A stretch of 64,000 nt of DNA, from positions 1-64,000 of the forward strand of contig NZ_PVYW01000015.1 in NCBI RefSeq assembly GCF_003001675.1, written 5' to 3'. A program made the position numbers and the translations under genes. Shown here piece after piece: positions 16,485-25,605 of this stretch (position 1 is the stretch's first letter; each line of letters opens with the position of its first letter). The notes beneath the pieces were generated by a model. That model saw only the letters and a list, made by a program, of their open reading frames with translations. It was not told the DNA's origin and ran no database searches. The DNA comes from Cohnella sp. SGD-V74. GTDB lineage: Bacteria; Bacillota; Bacilli; Paenibacillales; Paenibacillaceae.

Positions 16485-17360
16485 TCAACGCCCCAGCTTC
16501 TCGTCGAGATAAGCGCGGATCTCGTCCTTCAGATCCGGGCGTTCGAGCGCGAAGTCGATAATCGTCTTCAAGTAGCCGAGCTTCTCCCCCGTGTCGTATC
16601 TCGTTCCCTGGAACTTGTACGCATAGACGGATTCGTCGCGCATGAGGCGGTAGATCGCGTCGGTCAGTTGGATTTCTCCCCCCGCTCCGACGTCTTGCGT
16701 CTCCAAAATATCGAAAATCGCGGGCGTCAAAATATAACGTCCAATAATGGCCACATTCGAAGGGGCGCGTTCGGGAGCAGGCTTCTCCACGACGCCGCGA
16801 ACTTTCAGAATCCGATCTCCGTCGCCTCCCGACGGATCCGGATCGACGATGCCGTACCGGGATACTTCTTCATCCGGCACCTTCTTCACGGCGAGCACCG
16901 ACCCCTGCACCCGATCGTACACGTCCATCATCTGCTTCAGGCACGGCACTTCCGATTGGACGATGTCGTCCCCGAGTAATACAGCGAACGGCTCGTCTCC
17001 GATAAACTTGCGCGCGCACCAGATCGCGTGGCCGAGTCCCCTCGGCTCCTTCTGGCGGATATAATGAATGTCGATTAATTCGGACGGCTTCTGAACCTCC
17101 GACAGCAAGTCCAGCTTGCCCTTGCTCAGCAAATTCTGCTCCAGCTCGTAGGAGCTGTCGAAATGGTCCTCGATGGCGCGCTTGCCTTTGCCCGTCACGA
17201 TCAGGATGTCTTCGATGCCGGCTGCGACCGCTTCTTCCACGATATACTGGATTCCGGGCTTGTCGATGATGGGCAGCATTTCCTTCGGCATCGCCTTCGT
17301 CGCCGGAAGGAAACGCGTCCCTAGCCCCGCTGCCGGAATAATCGCCTTGCGAATTTTCAT
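16485..17360 (-). CDS. galU: UTP-glucose-1-phosphate uridylyltransferase
   Basis: 291 residues from ATG 17360, preceded by GAGAGGGTG; the longer reading frame upstream is not needed. The enzyme makes UDP-glucose from UTP and glucose-1-phosphate for envelope glycans. Motifs: the nucleotide-binding AAGLGTRFLPATKAMPKEMLP, the GLGHAIWCA segment and AVLLGDDIV, the metal- and UDP-binding strand. Its length and ends match GalU/GtaB. It follows the UDP-glucose dehydrogenase gene by 22 bp in the same operon, so product and consumer of UDP-glucose are made together. Confidence 0.95.
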   Translation of the reverse strand: MKIRKAIIPAAGLGTRFLPATKAMPKEMLPIIDKPGIQYIVEEAVAAGIEDILIVTGKGKRAIEDHFDSSYELEQNLLSKGKLDLLSEVQKPSELIDIHYIRQKEPRGLGHAIWCARKFIGDEPFAVLLGDDIVQSEVPCLKQMMDVYDRVQGSVLAVKKVPDEEVSRYGIVDPDPSGGDGDRILKVRGVVEKPAPERAPSNVAIIGRYILTPAIFDILETQDVGAGGEIQLTDAIYRLMRDESVYAYKFQGTRYDTGEKLGYLKTIIDFALERPDLKDEIRAYLDEKLGR

Positions 17361-17382
17361 CTTACAGGCACCCTCTCTACGA

Positions 17383-18738
17383 TCACAATGCGAGCTCGCC
17401 CGCCCTGCGAGAGGACGGCCCGGGAATGGACGGCAGCCGCCCGACCCCGATGCAGACAACTCCCTGCGCATTCAGGCCCGCGGCGTCCAGCACGTTTCTT
17501 CCATCCATAATTATAGGGCGGCTCATCCAATTTTTAAAGTCTTCCGCCTGAATCTGCCTGAATTCGCTCCAACCCGTAACCACGATCGCGGCGTCGGCGC
17601 CGCGCAGAGCGTCCTCGGCCGATTCGCAGATCGCGACCGAAGCAGGCAGTATTTTGCGGGCGGCGGCTCCCGCTTCCGGATCGTAGGCGGTCAGCCCGAT
17701 GCCGGGATGACGGCGGCTCAGCTCCGCGACCAGGCGCAGAGACGGCGCGTCGCGCATATCGTCCGTCCCCGGCTTGCAGGCCAGGCCGAGCAGCGCCACC
17801 TTGCGGCGGCCCGGATCGGACAGTGCGGCCTCCAGCTTGCGCACCATCCGCAGCGGCAGCATCGCGTTCGCGCGGACGGCGGCTTCCACGAGCGTCTGCG
17901 GAGCGCCCGCATCGTCGGCCATGCGGACGAGCGCGTGCGTGTCCCTCGGCATGCTGGAACCGCCGAAGCCCAGACCCGCTTCGAGAAAATACGGTCCGAT
18001 CCGTGGATCGAGACCAAGCGACTGTGCCACCGAAGGATAGTCCGCCCCGACCTGCTCCGCGAAAGCGGCCATCTCGTTGGCGAACGAAATTTTGACGGCG
18101 AGGCAAGCGTTCGCCGCGAGCTTGGCGAGCTCGGCGCTTCGGCGATCGGTCGTCACGATCGGTCCGGGAAGCCTGCGGTGCAGCTGCGTCAGCCGATCCG
18201 CGGCTTCGGCGCTGACTGCTCCGATCACGATCCGCGTCGGCTCGAAGAAGTCGCGAACCGCTCTTCCTTCCCGCATGAACTCCGGGATGGACACGACCTC
18301 CGCCTCGCAGCGTCCCGTCAGCCGGCCGCGCAGCCGGGATTCCGCCCGCTCCGCCGTGCCGACCGGCACGGTGCTCGAAATTGCGATCAGCCTCTTCCGG
18401 CCGTCCCCCGGCCAGGCTTCGATACGATCGATCACTTTCCACAGCGCGGCCAGCGACATATCCCCCCGCTCGTCCGCAGGCGTTCCGACCGCGATGAACA
18501 GCAGCTCCGCCTCGTTCAGCAATCCCGACGGCTCGTTCCCGAACCCGAGACGCCCCGCGGCGACGTTCCTCAGCACGAGCGATTCCAAGCCCGGCTCGCG
18601 ATAAGGGACGATCCCCTGAGACAGCTGCGCTATTTTACCCGAATCGCCGTCCACACAGCGCACCGTATGCCCGAGCTCCGCGAACCCCGCGCTTATCGTC
18701 AATCCGGCCACTCCCGCTCCCACAACCGCTATTTTCAT
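17383..18738 (-). CDS. UDP-glucose 6-dehydrogenase, catalytic Cys replaced by Ser
   Basis: 451 residues from ATG 18738 (GGAGG 8 bases upstream). The family oxidises UDP-glucose to UDP-glucuronate in two NAD-dependent steps. NAD site: MKIAVVGAGVAGL. Domains: NAD-binding (1-190), a central helix and dimer domain with Lys206 and Asn210 (KLAANACLAVK), then the UDP-binding domain with VALLGLACKPGTDDMRDAPS. The active-site loop should read GFGGSC-PKD; here it is GFGGSSMPRD, with Ser at residue 262 (codon AGC, 17953-17955). The Cys thiol forms the thiohemiacetal/thioester of the second oxidation, so the enzyme should be badly impaired or stop at the aldehyde. The gene otherwise looks healthy. Same operon as galU. 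Other UDP-hexose or UDP-HexNAc dehydrogenases of this superfamily also use a Cys here. Confidence 0.88.
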   Translation of the reverse strand: MKIAVVGAGVAGLTISAGFAELGHTVRCVDGDSGKIAQLSQGIVPYREPGLESLVLRNVAAGRLGFGNEPSGLLNEAELLFIAVGTPADERGDMSLAALWKVIDRIEAWPGDGRKRLIAISSTVPVGTAERAESRLRGRLTGRCEAEVVSIPEFMREGRAVRDFFEPTRIVIGAVSAEAADRLTQLHRRLPGPIVTTDRRSAELAKLAANACLAVKISFANEMAAFAEQVGADYPSVAQSLGLDPRIGPYFLEAGLGFGGSSMPRDTHALVRMADDAGAPQTLVEAAVRANAMLPLRMVRKLEAALSDPGRRKVALLGLACKPGTDDMRDAPSLRLVAELSRRHPGIGLTAYDPEAGAAARKILPASVAICESAEDALRGADAAIVVTGWSEFRQIQAEDFKNWMSRPIIMDGRNVLDAAGLNAQGVVCIGVGRLPSIPGPSSRRAGELAL

Positions 18739-19026
18739 GCTTCGAGCCTCCTCTATATCAATCGCGCCCAAGCGCAGCTATGTTCTTGAAACCGATTGTA
18801 TCATCGAAGTGAAAACGAACAGTTAGAGTTGTGTTAGGGGAGTGTAAATTGTGTGAGATGAGGATCGAGATTAATCACATGAAAATATCCCTTTAATTCT
18901 AAAAATCTTCATCATTCGCCAAAACCCAACATAAATATATGCCTTTTCACTCATTTTATACGAATGTATTTAATTGTAAAATAAGGATGTTTAAGTTATT
19001 GAAATATATAAATTGGAGGTTTTATG

Positions 19027-20397
19027 ATGAAGAAGGCATTTTTTCTAATCGTAATTATTGTGTTTATGTTTAGTAGCTTACCTTTTGCAGCGGGAGCATC
19101 AGAAAATGACAGTAATGAAGCACTAGCGGAAAGCTTAAGAGTAAGGGCATTGCTCGGATTAAACGCAGATAAAGATTATGTAAGGAAAATCAACTCATCG
19201 CCGGAACTTCAATCGACTGCCGACAAAATTGGGATAGTTCTAACTGATGACGAGTTAAAAGAACTGATCGTACGCGATACGCTAATCAAGGAAGCCGCGC
19301 TTCTCAAGGAATCCATATATCCCGAGTTAAAAGAAAAGCAAGATAATATTGCAACCAATAATCATTGGAGGCCAATCTTTGCAGGTGTTTATCTTGATCA
19401 CCATGAAAACGGTGCTATTAAAATCGGGGTAGTAAACTTAGAGAAGAACAGAAACGTTGCAGAAAAATTAAAGGAAAGTTTTTCATACCCGTCCAGAGTT
19501 TTATTTTATGATACGGATATCAGCGAGACAGACCTTCTTAGCTTACAAAGTAAAGTCAACGAATTGAAAACGATATACCCTATCAAATATACGGACGGCA
19601 GCATCCAAGAGAACAAGGTCATTGTCGGGCTGCCAGAAGAATATAAAGAGATATTCGATAGCGAACTTATCACCCGTCTGGATCCCCAAAATATTGAAAT
19701 CCGATTTGATTCGATTAAGACCCAATCTTTAAGCAAAACCGCTTACACGCGACCTCTTAAAGGAGGCCTTGCCATTACCGTCGGTACATCGGGATGTACG
19801 GGTGCATTCTCAGCAAGAAGACTTTTGCCCGACAATACTTATAAGTATTACTATATTACGGCAGGTCATTGCGGAACTTGGGACGACAATGCTTCTCAAG
19901 GAGGCTCAAGCATTGGGACCGTATTCGTAAAGCAAAACAGCGGAAGCGTCGATATGCTCGCCATCGAGACTGCCCGAGCCAACGTCGGCCATCAAATATA
20001 CAATTCCAATACGGCACCGTTAGCAACAGTCAATATAACGGCCATTAATTCTACGGATATTATCGGCACATATGTTTGCCAGTCAGGCAAAAATTTCACC
20101 AGTTCCACATGCGGAACCTTGGATAGTCTCACCTATGCTCCGGGATCATTATTTAATATGAGAAAAACGAATCATTCCCAAGCGAAATTGGGTGACAGCG
20201 GAGCCACCGTATTTGAAAGAAGAGCAAGCGACCCTCCTGAAAAGAGAATGGTTCATGGCGTTTTATCAGGCATATTGTATACTGGAGATATTAATGCCAA
20301 TTATACGACCGTTGGTATGTATTACTCTCATGTCAAGGGTGTATTCAGCATTCTAGGTCCGGAAGGACAAGTGTTGACTGAGCATGTCTCTTATTGA
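19027..20397 (+). CDS. Secreted chymotrypsin-fold (S1) serine protease with prodomain
   Basis: About 456 residues. GGAGGT at 19015-19020 favours ATG 19027 over the adjoining ATG 19024. A signal peptide (KKAFFLIVIIVFMFSSLPFAAGA) is followed by a prodomain of about 200 residues, as in streptogrisin or alpha-lytic-type proteases. The mature domain starts near GGLAITVGTSGCTGAFSA and has a full triad: His in ITAGHCG, Asp in SVDMLAIE, Ser in LGDSGATVF. Four Cys could form two disulfides (GCTGAF/AGHCG and YVCQ/STCG). Codons and flanks are much richer in A and T than the neighbours, suggesting horizontal acquisition. A small lipoprotein gene follows within 40 bp. The substrate is unknown. Confidence 0.85.
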   Translation: MKKAFFLIVIIVFMFSSLPFAAGASENDSNEALAESLRVRALLGLNADKDYVRKINSSPELQSTADKIGIVLTDDELKELIVRDTLIKEAALLKESIYPELKEKQDNIATNNHWRPIFAGVYLDHHENGAIKIGVVNLEKNRNVAEKLKESFSYPSRVLFYDTDISETDLLSLQSKVNELKTIYPIKYTDGSIQENKVIVGLPEEYKEIFDSELITRLDPQNIEIRFDSIKTQSLSKTAYTRPLKGGLAITVGTSGCTGAFSARRLLPDNTYKYYYITAGHCGTWDDNASQGGSSIGTVFVKQNSGSVDMLAIETARANVGHQIYNSNTAPLATVNITAINSTDIIGTYVCQSGKNFTSSTCGTLDSLTYAPGSLFNMRKTNHSQAKLGDSGATVFERRASDPPEKRMVHGVLSGILYTGDINANYTTVGMYYSHVKGVFSILGPEGQVLTEHVSY

Positions 20398-20433
20398 TTT
20401 GTGAGAGAAGAAAGAGGAAGAGGGGGACTTCCA

Positions 20434-20859
20434 ATGCGGAGAAAATTACGATTCGCCCTTTTCGTCGTAGTCTGTTTACTAGTGGGAACGGGATGTGATC
20501 AAAAAACGCATACTCCGGTCAGCAAGGAAACGTCTGCAGGTGATTTCATCCTTCGAGTGAAAGTGGAAAACGACGACAACAACAAAACTGTGGTCCTGCG
20601 AGAACTCATCTATACCGGCAACGAACCTGTTCAAATCACGCACGGAATTCCTCTCGTCTCTCTGCAGCAAGGAGATAAGACCAACCCGGAATTCGCTATT
20701 AGCGCTGTCGAAATAAACAAAACTTTAACTCAAGACGAATCCTATTCGTACGACCCGCCGGAACAATTACAAGGTACCCAGAAAAAACTTCATGCCCTAG
20801 CTGTTTTCAGGGTAAACGGCGAAGATAGAAGCATCGGTTTGGAAATCGACATACGTTAG
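20434..20859 (+). CDS. Small lipoprotein, unknown function
   Basis: 141 residues from ATG 20434, with GAGGGGG 7 bases upstream; an upstream GTG would add 11 charged residues before the signal peptide and is unlikely. The signal MRRKLRFALFVVVCLLVGTGC ends in a lipobox with Cys at about residue 21. The rest looks like a single beta-sandwich domain (FILRVKVENDDNNKTVVLRELIYTG ... ALAVFRVNGEDRSIGLEIDI), similar in style to intracellular proteinase inhibitor (BsuPI-like) folds. Together with the protease 36 bp upstream this would suit a protease-modulating or surface-anchoring role, but that is inference. Confidence 0.7.
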   Translation: MRRKLRFALFVVVCLLVGTGCDQKTHTPVSKETSAGDFILRVKVENDDNNKTVVLRELIYTGNEPVQITHGIPLVSLQQGDKTNPEFAISAVEINKTLTQDESYSYDPPEQLQGTQKKLHALAVFRVNGEDRSIGLEIDIR

Positions 20860-20910
20860 ACGATCCTCCGCCAAGACGTCCACTAAGCAAGGAAATCTAT
20901 CGACCAAGCA

Positions 20911-20947
20911 AAGCCCCGCTCCTACATCGCGTAGGAAAGCGGGGCTT
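20911..20947. terminator. Bidirectional terminator
   Basis: AAGCCCCGCTCCTAC pairs with GTAGGAAAGCGGGGCTT around ATCGC. On the plus strand it is followed by CACTCATTTT. It closes the protease-lipoprotein unit and the converging U32 gene. Confidence 0.85.
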
Positions 20948-20955
20948 CACTCATT

Positions 20956-23481
20956 TTACTTCACCAACTGGCCGCGAGTGACGCCGAGCTGGTTGATCGC
21001 CTTGAGCTTGCGCCACACTTCGGAGCCGGAGATGCGGCCGTCGATGGCGGCGCGGTAGAGGGTGAGCACCTCGTGCACCTTGTCGGCGCTCTCTTCGAGA
21101 AACTCGACGCGGTAGGAGCGTACGCCGAGCTCCATGAACAGGTCCAAGTATTCCGAGCCGGACTGCTCGATCGCGTTGTACACCGTGTTGCGGCAGCCTT
21201 CGTCGACGCGGACGGGGTGGGACATGCCGATCCGGTCCTGCAGCGACGCCCGCTTCTCCTCGCAAGGACGACCGCAGTTCGTGTAGTTCGTGCCTTCGCT
21301 CATGAACGTGCAGTAGACGCAATGCTCGGTATGGAACATCGGCATGTGCTGGTGGATGACCATCTCCAGACGCGACGTGTCCGCGCGGCGCAGCATGTCG
21401 ACCATCTGCTGAATGTTCAGGTCGTAGGAAGGCGTCACCCAATCGAGGCCCGCTTCGCGGAAAAGGTTCACCGTCTTGTGGTTCGCCACGTTCAACGAGA
21501 AGTCCCCGATCAGCAGCGGATGAGTCTCGTTCGGCTTCTCCATCCGCTCTTTCAAATAGTAGTACAAAGCTCCCGTATTGCGAACGAGCACCGCATCCGG
21601 CTTCAGATTCAGAATATTGCGGTGATAGCCGTTCTCTCCCGGCATATGGATGCGCGGAGTGGCGAGCGCGATCCGCTTGCCCGCTTCGCGGCACACTTGA
21701 ATCGCGTCCGGGAACTGCTTGATGAACTCGAAGTCGGCATAGATGAACTCGACTTCCGTCTTCACGACCGCCTTCACCTGCTCCAGCGTCCGGCACAGCG
21801 CGGTCAGCTTCACTTCGCTCGGCTGAACGCTTACGTCCGCCGCATCGGAATCGAACGCGTCGGCGAACTCGTCGATCTGCCGCTTGATGTACTTCGGCGG
21901 CAGCTCTCGCATCGCCTCCAACTGCTCGACCGCTTCGCGCCGCATCCGGTTCAGCTCGCTCTTCGGCACGATGACGTCGCCCTTCAGCCCGACTTCGAGC
22001 TGATCGAGCCGGTACAGCGTTCCGCCGAGACGGCCGAGCTGCTCGCTCAACACCTCATGGCCGAGCGGGCGCTTCTCCGCGCGCTCCAGCGGCATCTCCG
22101 ACTCCACGGCCACCGTCGTTCCCTTGCGAACGTCGGTCCAGATCGTGCGCAGCGGCACGCCTTCCTGGCCGAATACGGATACGGCGAGCGGGAACGTGCG
22201 ATACGGCTTCTCGGTCTCGAAGCTGGCGCGAAGACGCCTGTCCAGCGCGGGGTCGCTCGTCTTCCAGATCCGGTCGCCTTCGTGCACCCGGTTCAAGTCG
22301 ATGTCGTTGCGGCCCGGCACGATCTCGATCCGCAGCCCTTCGGCCGCTTCTCCCTCCAGCTTGGCTCCCGACACCCGCACGTCGTAGACGCGTCCGCCCT
22401 CTTCCTTCTTCGTCGGATCGCCCGCATCGAAGACGATGCCGTCGCCGCGCTTCAGCGGAGCTTCCAGCTTGCAGACGACCGCGTCGCGCAAAATTTTCTC
22501 CACCTTGCCCAAGTAGACGCCGCGGCTCTTCGGGAACGTTCCTTCCACGAGCTGTTTGTTGTTCGTCCCTTCCAGGAAGCCGTGCGTGAAGCCGCGCGAG
22601 AAGCTCTGCTGCAGCTCCCGCACTTCCTCCTTCGAAGGTCCGGTCTCGTCCCCTTCGAAATACTTGTCGATTTCCTTATTGTACTTGCTGACCACGTTCG
22701 CGACGTATTCGGGGCTCTTCAAGCGTCCTTCGATCTTGAACGACTCGACGCCCGCTTCGATCAGCTCTGGCACGATGTCGATCGCCGCCAAATCTTTGGG
22801 GGACAGCAAATACGCGATGTCTCCCATCGGCTGCTGCACGCCGTCGACCATCAGATCGTAGGGCAGACGGCAAGCTTGCGCGCATTCGCCCCGGTTCGCG
22901 GAACGGCCGCCCCATACCTCGGAGGTGAGGCATTGTCCGGAGTAGGAGACGCACAAGGCGCCGTGCACGAATACTTCCATCGGCAGCTTCGCCTGCTCGC
23001 CGATCTTCCGAATCTGCTTCAGGTTGTTCTCCCGTCCGAGCACGACCCGCTCCATCCCGAACGGCTTCGTAAATTCGACGGCCTCCGGGGAAGTAATCGT
23101 CATCTGCGTAGAACCGTGAATCGGGAAGTCCGGAGAAATTTCGCGTATCATTTTCACCAGACCCAAATCCTGAACGATCACCGCGTCCACCCCGGCGTCG
23201 ATGCACGCTTCGATCAGCTTGCGCGCTTCCGGCAGCTCGTCCTCGAACACGAGAATATTAAAGGTAAGAAAACCTTTCACGCCGTACTTGTGCAGGAACG
23301 CCATAATTTCCGGCAGCTCGTTCGTCTGGAAGTTGTGGGCGCGAGCCCGGGCGTTGAACTTCTCCACGCCGAAGAACACCGCGTCGGCCCCATTGGCCAC
23401 CGCAGCTCTCATGCACTCCCAGTCGCCGGCCGGAGCCAGCAATTCGATATCTTCACGCCGCAAGGCGGCTTTGTCCTTCAT
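20956..23481 (-). CDS. U32 family protein, RlhA-like (23S rRNA hydroxylation type)
   Basis: 841 residues. The N-terminal part is a TIM-barrel U32 domain (IELLAPAGDWECMRAAVANGADAVFFGV), with the conserved HGALCVSYSGQC motif and a Cys series C-x6-C-x15-C-x3-C (GQCLTSEVWGG, ECAQACRLPY). A DUF3656-like middle region follows, then a second part with HCVYC and NCGRPC Cys motifs. This architecture matches RlhA of E. coli, which with prephenate-derived input hydroxylates a 23S rRNA cytidine; such proteins were once annotated as collagenases. The Cys residues probably bind an iron-sulfur cluster. It is longer than E. coli RlhA (about 650), as is common in Firmicutes. ATG 23481 is preceded by GGAGG. 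Monocistronic by its flanking hairpins. Confidence 0.85.
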   Translation of the reverse strand: MKDKAALRREDIELLAPAGDWECMRAAVANGADAVFFGVEKFNARARAHNFQTNELPEIMAFLHKYGVKGFLTFNILVFEDELPEARKLIEACIDAGVDAVIVQDLGLVKMIREISPDFPIHGSTQMTITSPEAVEFTKPFGMERVVLGRENNLKQIRKIGEQAKLPMEVFVHGALCVSYSGQCLTSEVWGGRSANRGECAQACRLPYDLMVDGVQQPMGDIAYLLSPKDLAAIDIVPELIEAGVESFKIEGRLKSPEYVANVVSKYNKEIDKYFEGDETGPSKEEVRELQQSFSRGFTHGFLEGTNNKQLVEGTFPKSRGVYLGKVEKILRDAVVCKLEAPLKRGDGIVFDAGDPTKKEEGGRVYDVRVSGAKLEGEAAEGLRIEIVPGRNDIDLNRVHEGDRIWKTSDPALDRRLRASFETEKPYRTFPLAVSVFGQEGVPLRTIWTDVRKGTTVAVESEMPLERAEKRPLGHEVLSEQLGRLGGTLYRLDQLEVGLKGDVIVPKSELNRMRREAVEQLEAMRELPPKYIKRQIDEFADAFDSDAADVSVQPSEVKLTALCRTLEQVKAVVKTEVEFIYADFEFIKQFPDAIQVCREAGKRIALATPRIHMPGENGYHRNILNLKPDAVLVRNTGALYYYLKERMEKPNETHPLLIGDFSLNVANHKTVNLFREAGLDWVTPSYDLNIQQMVDMLRRADTSRLEMVIHQHMPMFHTEHCVYCTFMSEGTNYTNCGRPCEEKRASLQDRIGMSHPVRVDEGCRNTVYNAIEQSGSEYLDLFMELGVRSYRVEFLEESADKVHEVLTLYRAAIDGRISGSEVWRKLKAINQLGVTRGQLVK

Positions 23482-23592
23482 GCAATCCTAACCTCCAAAC
23501 CGCTTCTGTCAAGCGGCATTCACTGTTCTCATTATTGCGCTTAAGGCGGGACAGGTCAAGGAAATTGGGTTTCCATCTTCCCGGCGCGGCGA

Positions 23593-23637
23593 AGAGGCCG
23601 CTCCGTATCGTCTTGGAACGACGACGGAACGGCCTCT
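23593..23637. terminator. Hairpin between U32 gene and stalk-domain gene
   Basis: AGAGGCCG..CCGTATCGTC pairs with GACGACGG..CGGCCTCT around TTGGAA, with small bulges. It is placed to terminate the minus-strand stalk-domain gene ending at 23656; there is no clear T-run. Confidence 0.5.
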
Positions 23638-23655
23638 AGCGATCGGCGCTTCGAA

Positions 23656-25581
23656 TTAACGGGTAAAGGCGAACGAGCTTAACGCTTTCTCCATGTTGTT
23701 CACGTTAAAATCGCTGGCGTTGGCCAGGGCGCAGTAACCCCACACGTTGTAGAGCTTGTCGCCCTTCAACACGTAATAGTTCGTGACTCTGTACGGAGAA
23801 GAGTCCTTGCTGACGGTCGTATCCTCGGTAACGACTTTCCTCGCGGTGTAGCCGGCGAATTGAACGGTCGTATTCTCGACGATCCGGTATTTGGAGGATT
23901 GCGCGGCTTTGTCCCTAAAATAGGCGTCGATGCTCGACGAGAGCTCGCCGAACGTGAAGGAAACTTCCTCCGAATAAATCACTCCGACCGATACCCCGGT
24001 ACCTCCGTAATCCACCGACGGTTCCTCGAAGTTTTTCTTAAAACCCGTCCAGTATTGAGGCAGCGTGATCCGATACCCGTACTTCTCGCTCGTTCTCGTC
24101 ACGACGGCGCTGCGATCGGCATTGTCGTAGTCGTCGGCGATCTCGCCAAAATTGTTCTCGACGACGGAGAAGTCCGTCTTCATCGTGCGAATCGTCGTGT
24201 CGTACAGCTTGGAAGAATTCGGATCTTTGCCCGGCAAATAAGCCAGCTCGGTATAGTAACGATAATCGCCCCGAATCGCGAATATCTCGTATTCCTCCCA
24301 CCAGGTCTCAGTATCCCACGAATACGAGAGCTTCATCGCTTTAGCCGCAATCCCGTTCCAGAAAATATTCCGGATCTCGGGCGCCTTCCGATACGCGGGA
24401 GCGAACGCCTGCTCGAAGCGGACCGTCTTGCGCTTGATCCATTCGTCCATCGTGTCTCCCGCGGCGACGGAGGTCACTTCCAAATACAGATAACCGCCGT
24501 CCTCTCTGTAAAACCAAGGGATGGAAGCTTCCTCGTCCGCTTTCCATTCCTTCGGAAGCTTGACGGCCAGACCGTAATCATCGTCGGTAAAGGTTTTGAA
24601 TCCGTCGACAATCCGCGTCAGGTCTTTGATCGATACGTCCGTGCGGTTAAACGAGGGAGCGAAGCTGTCCAGCAACCCGGTGGACTTGGCCAATTCCTGG
24701 GCCGTCTTCACCTTCTTGCCGTAGATGACGATATAAAGATAGCCGTTCGCTTGAATGCCCCGGTATTCGTAGAAAAATCCGCGCTTATCCTTCGTGATCA
24801 GCCGCTCGTAAGATTGGCTTCCGCTGCCGACCGTCTTCTTGTCGACGATTTTCTCGCCTTCATCAAAATAGCCGTACATCTCGTCCCGCTTCTCTTCCAT
24901 CGTCAATTCCTGTTTTTCTTCCTCGACGCTGACGGCCAGGTAGTATTCCTTCTTCACGTCTTCGAATACGACGAAATCGCCGTCCTGCGTCTGATTGGTC
25001 ATCGTCAAGCCCGTCGGATAATTCATCGACCAGCCGTAGTAGCTGTCTCCGATCTTGGACTTGCCCGCGTCCGCATCGATGCTGTTGCCGCCTTCGCCCT
25101 TATTCGCATCGGGAACGAACTTCAGCACGAGCTCCTGCGTCGCCGCATCCTTCGCCAGCGTCGCCCCGAAGCTCTTGGCCAAGATCGCGAGCGGGACCAT
25201 CGTTACCCCCTGCTTGCTGGCCGGAGCGACGGGAAGCGTCGTCTTCTTTCCGTCTATTGTCGCGGTCTTGCTGCCCAGCGTAATCACGATCGTATGCGTA
25301 CCGTACGTCAGCTTGATGATCTTGTTGTCCGTTAACTGGACTTTAGCCCCGAACCCCAGCTTGTTCGTAAAAACGCTGAGCGGAACCATCACGGTGCCGG
25401 CCGTTTGATACGGCGGTTGGATTTGGACCGTTTCGCCGTCGATCTTCATTTGTTTGCTGTCGACTTTAAGGCGAATTTCAATTTTGTTTCCCGCGTCGTC
25501 CGCGTATGCGGGGATCGAGCCGACAAGCATCAATATTGCCGCCAGCGCCAACATTACAATCGTTCTTCCTTTAAATCTCAT
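23656..25581 (-). CDS. Secreted protein with copper amine oxidase-type stalk domain
   Basis: 641 residues. A signal peptide (to about residue 27, ending SIPAYA) is followed by a copper amine oxidase N-terminal-like domain (about 30-155: EIRLKVDSKQMKIDGETVQIQPPYQ, MVPLSVFTNKLGFGAKVQ, TMVPLAILAKSFGA). This module is widespread in surface proteins of Paenibacillaceae and carries no enzyme activity. The remainder, 170-640, has three repeats of a unit beginning like YYGWSMNYPTGL, DYGLAVKLPKEW and KYGYRITLPQYW, each followed by a few strands, as in PsbP/DUF-type extracellular domains. Function unknown. It lies 24 bp downstream of the HtrA-like gene in the same direction, so the two probably form an operon for envelope functions. 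Confidence 0.75.
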   Translation of the reverse strand: MRFKGRTIVMLALAAILMLVGSIPAYADDAGNKIEIRLKVDSKQMKIDGETVQIQPPYQTAGTVMVPLSVFTNKLGFGAKVQLTDNKIIKLTYGTHTIVITLGSKTATIDGKKTTLPVAPASKQGVTMVPLAILAKSFGATLAKDAATQELVLKFVPDANKGEGGNSIDADAGKSKIGDSYYGWSMNYPTGLTMTNQTQDGDFVVFEDVKKEYYLAVSVEEEKQELTMEEKRDEMYGYFDEGEKIVDKKTVGSGSQSYERLITKDKRGFFYEYRGIQANGYLYIVIYGKKVKTAQELAKSTGLLDSFAPSFNRTDVSIKDLTRIVDGFKTFTDDDYGLAVKLPKEWKADEEASIPWFYREDGGYLYLEVTSVAAGDTMDEWIKRKTVRFEQAFAPAYRKAPEIRNIFWNGIAAKAMKLSYSWDTETWWEEYEIFAIRGDYRYYTELAYLPGKDPNSSKLYDTTIRTMKTDFSVVENNFGEIADDYDNADRSAVVTRTSEKYGYRITLPQYWTGFKKNFEEPSVDYGGTGVSVGVIYSEEVSFTFGELSSSIDAYFRDKAAQSSKYRIVENTTVQFAGYTARKVVTEDTTVSKDSSPYRVTNYYVLKGDKLYNVWGYCALANASDFNVNNMEKALSSFAFTR

Positions 25582-25605
25582 TCCGGTAAAACCCCTCTCC
25601 TGTTG

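Noticed and set aside
22900..23000. The U32 gene as a collagenase or peptidase
   Set aside because: Members with this Cys pattern and DUF3656-like region group with RlhA-type RNA-modification proteins; no peptidase residues can be pointed to.
21073..23544. Very long open frame on the plus strand opposite the U32 gene (about 820 codons)
   Set aside because: It is an antisense shadow created by the GC-rich codon bias of the U32 gene; the product is rich in Arg, His and Leu, has no domain, and the minus-strand gene has clear motifs.
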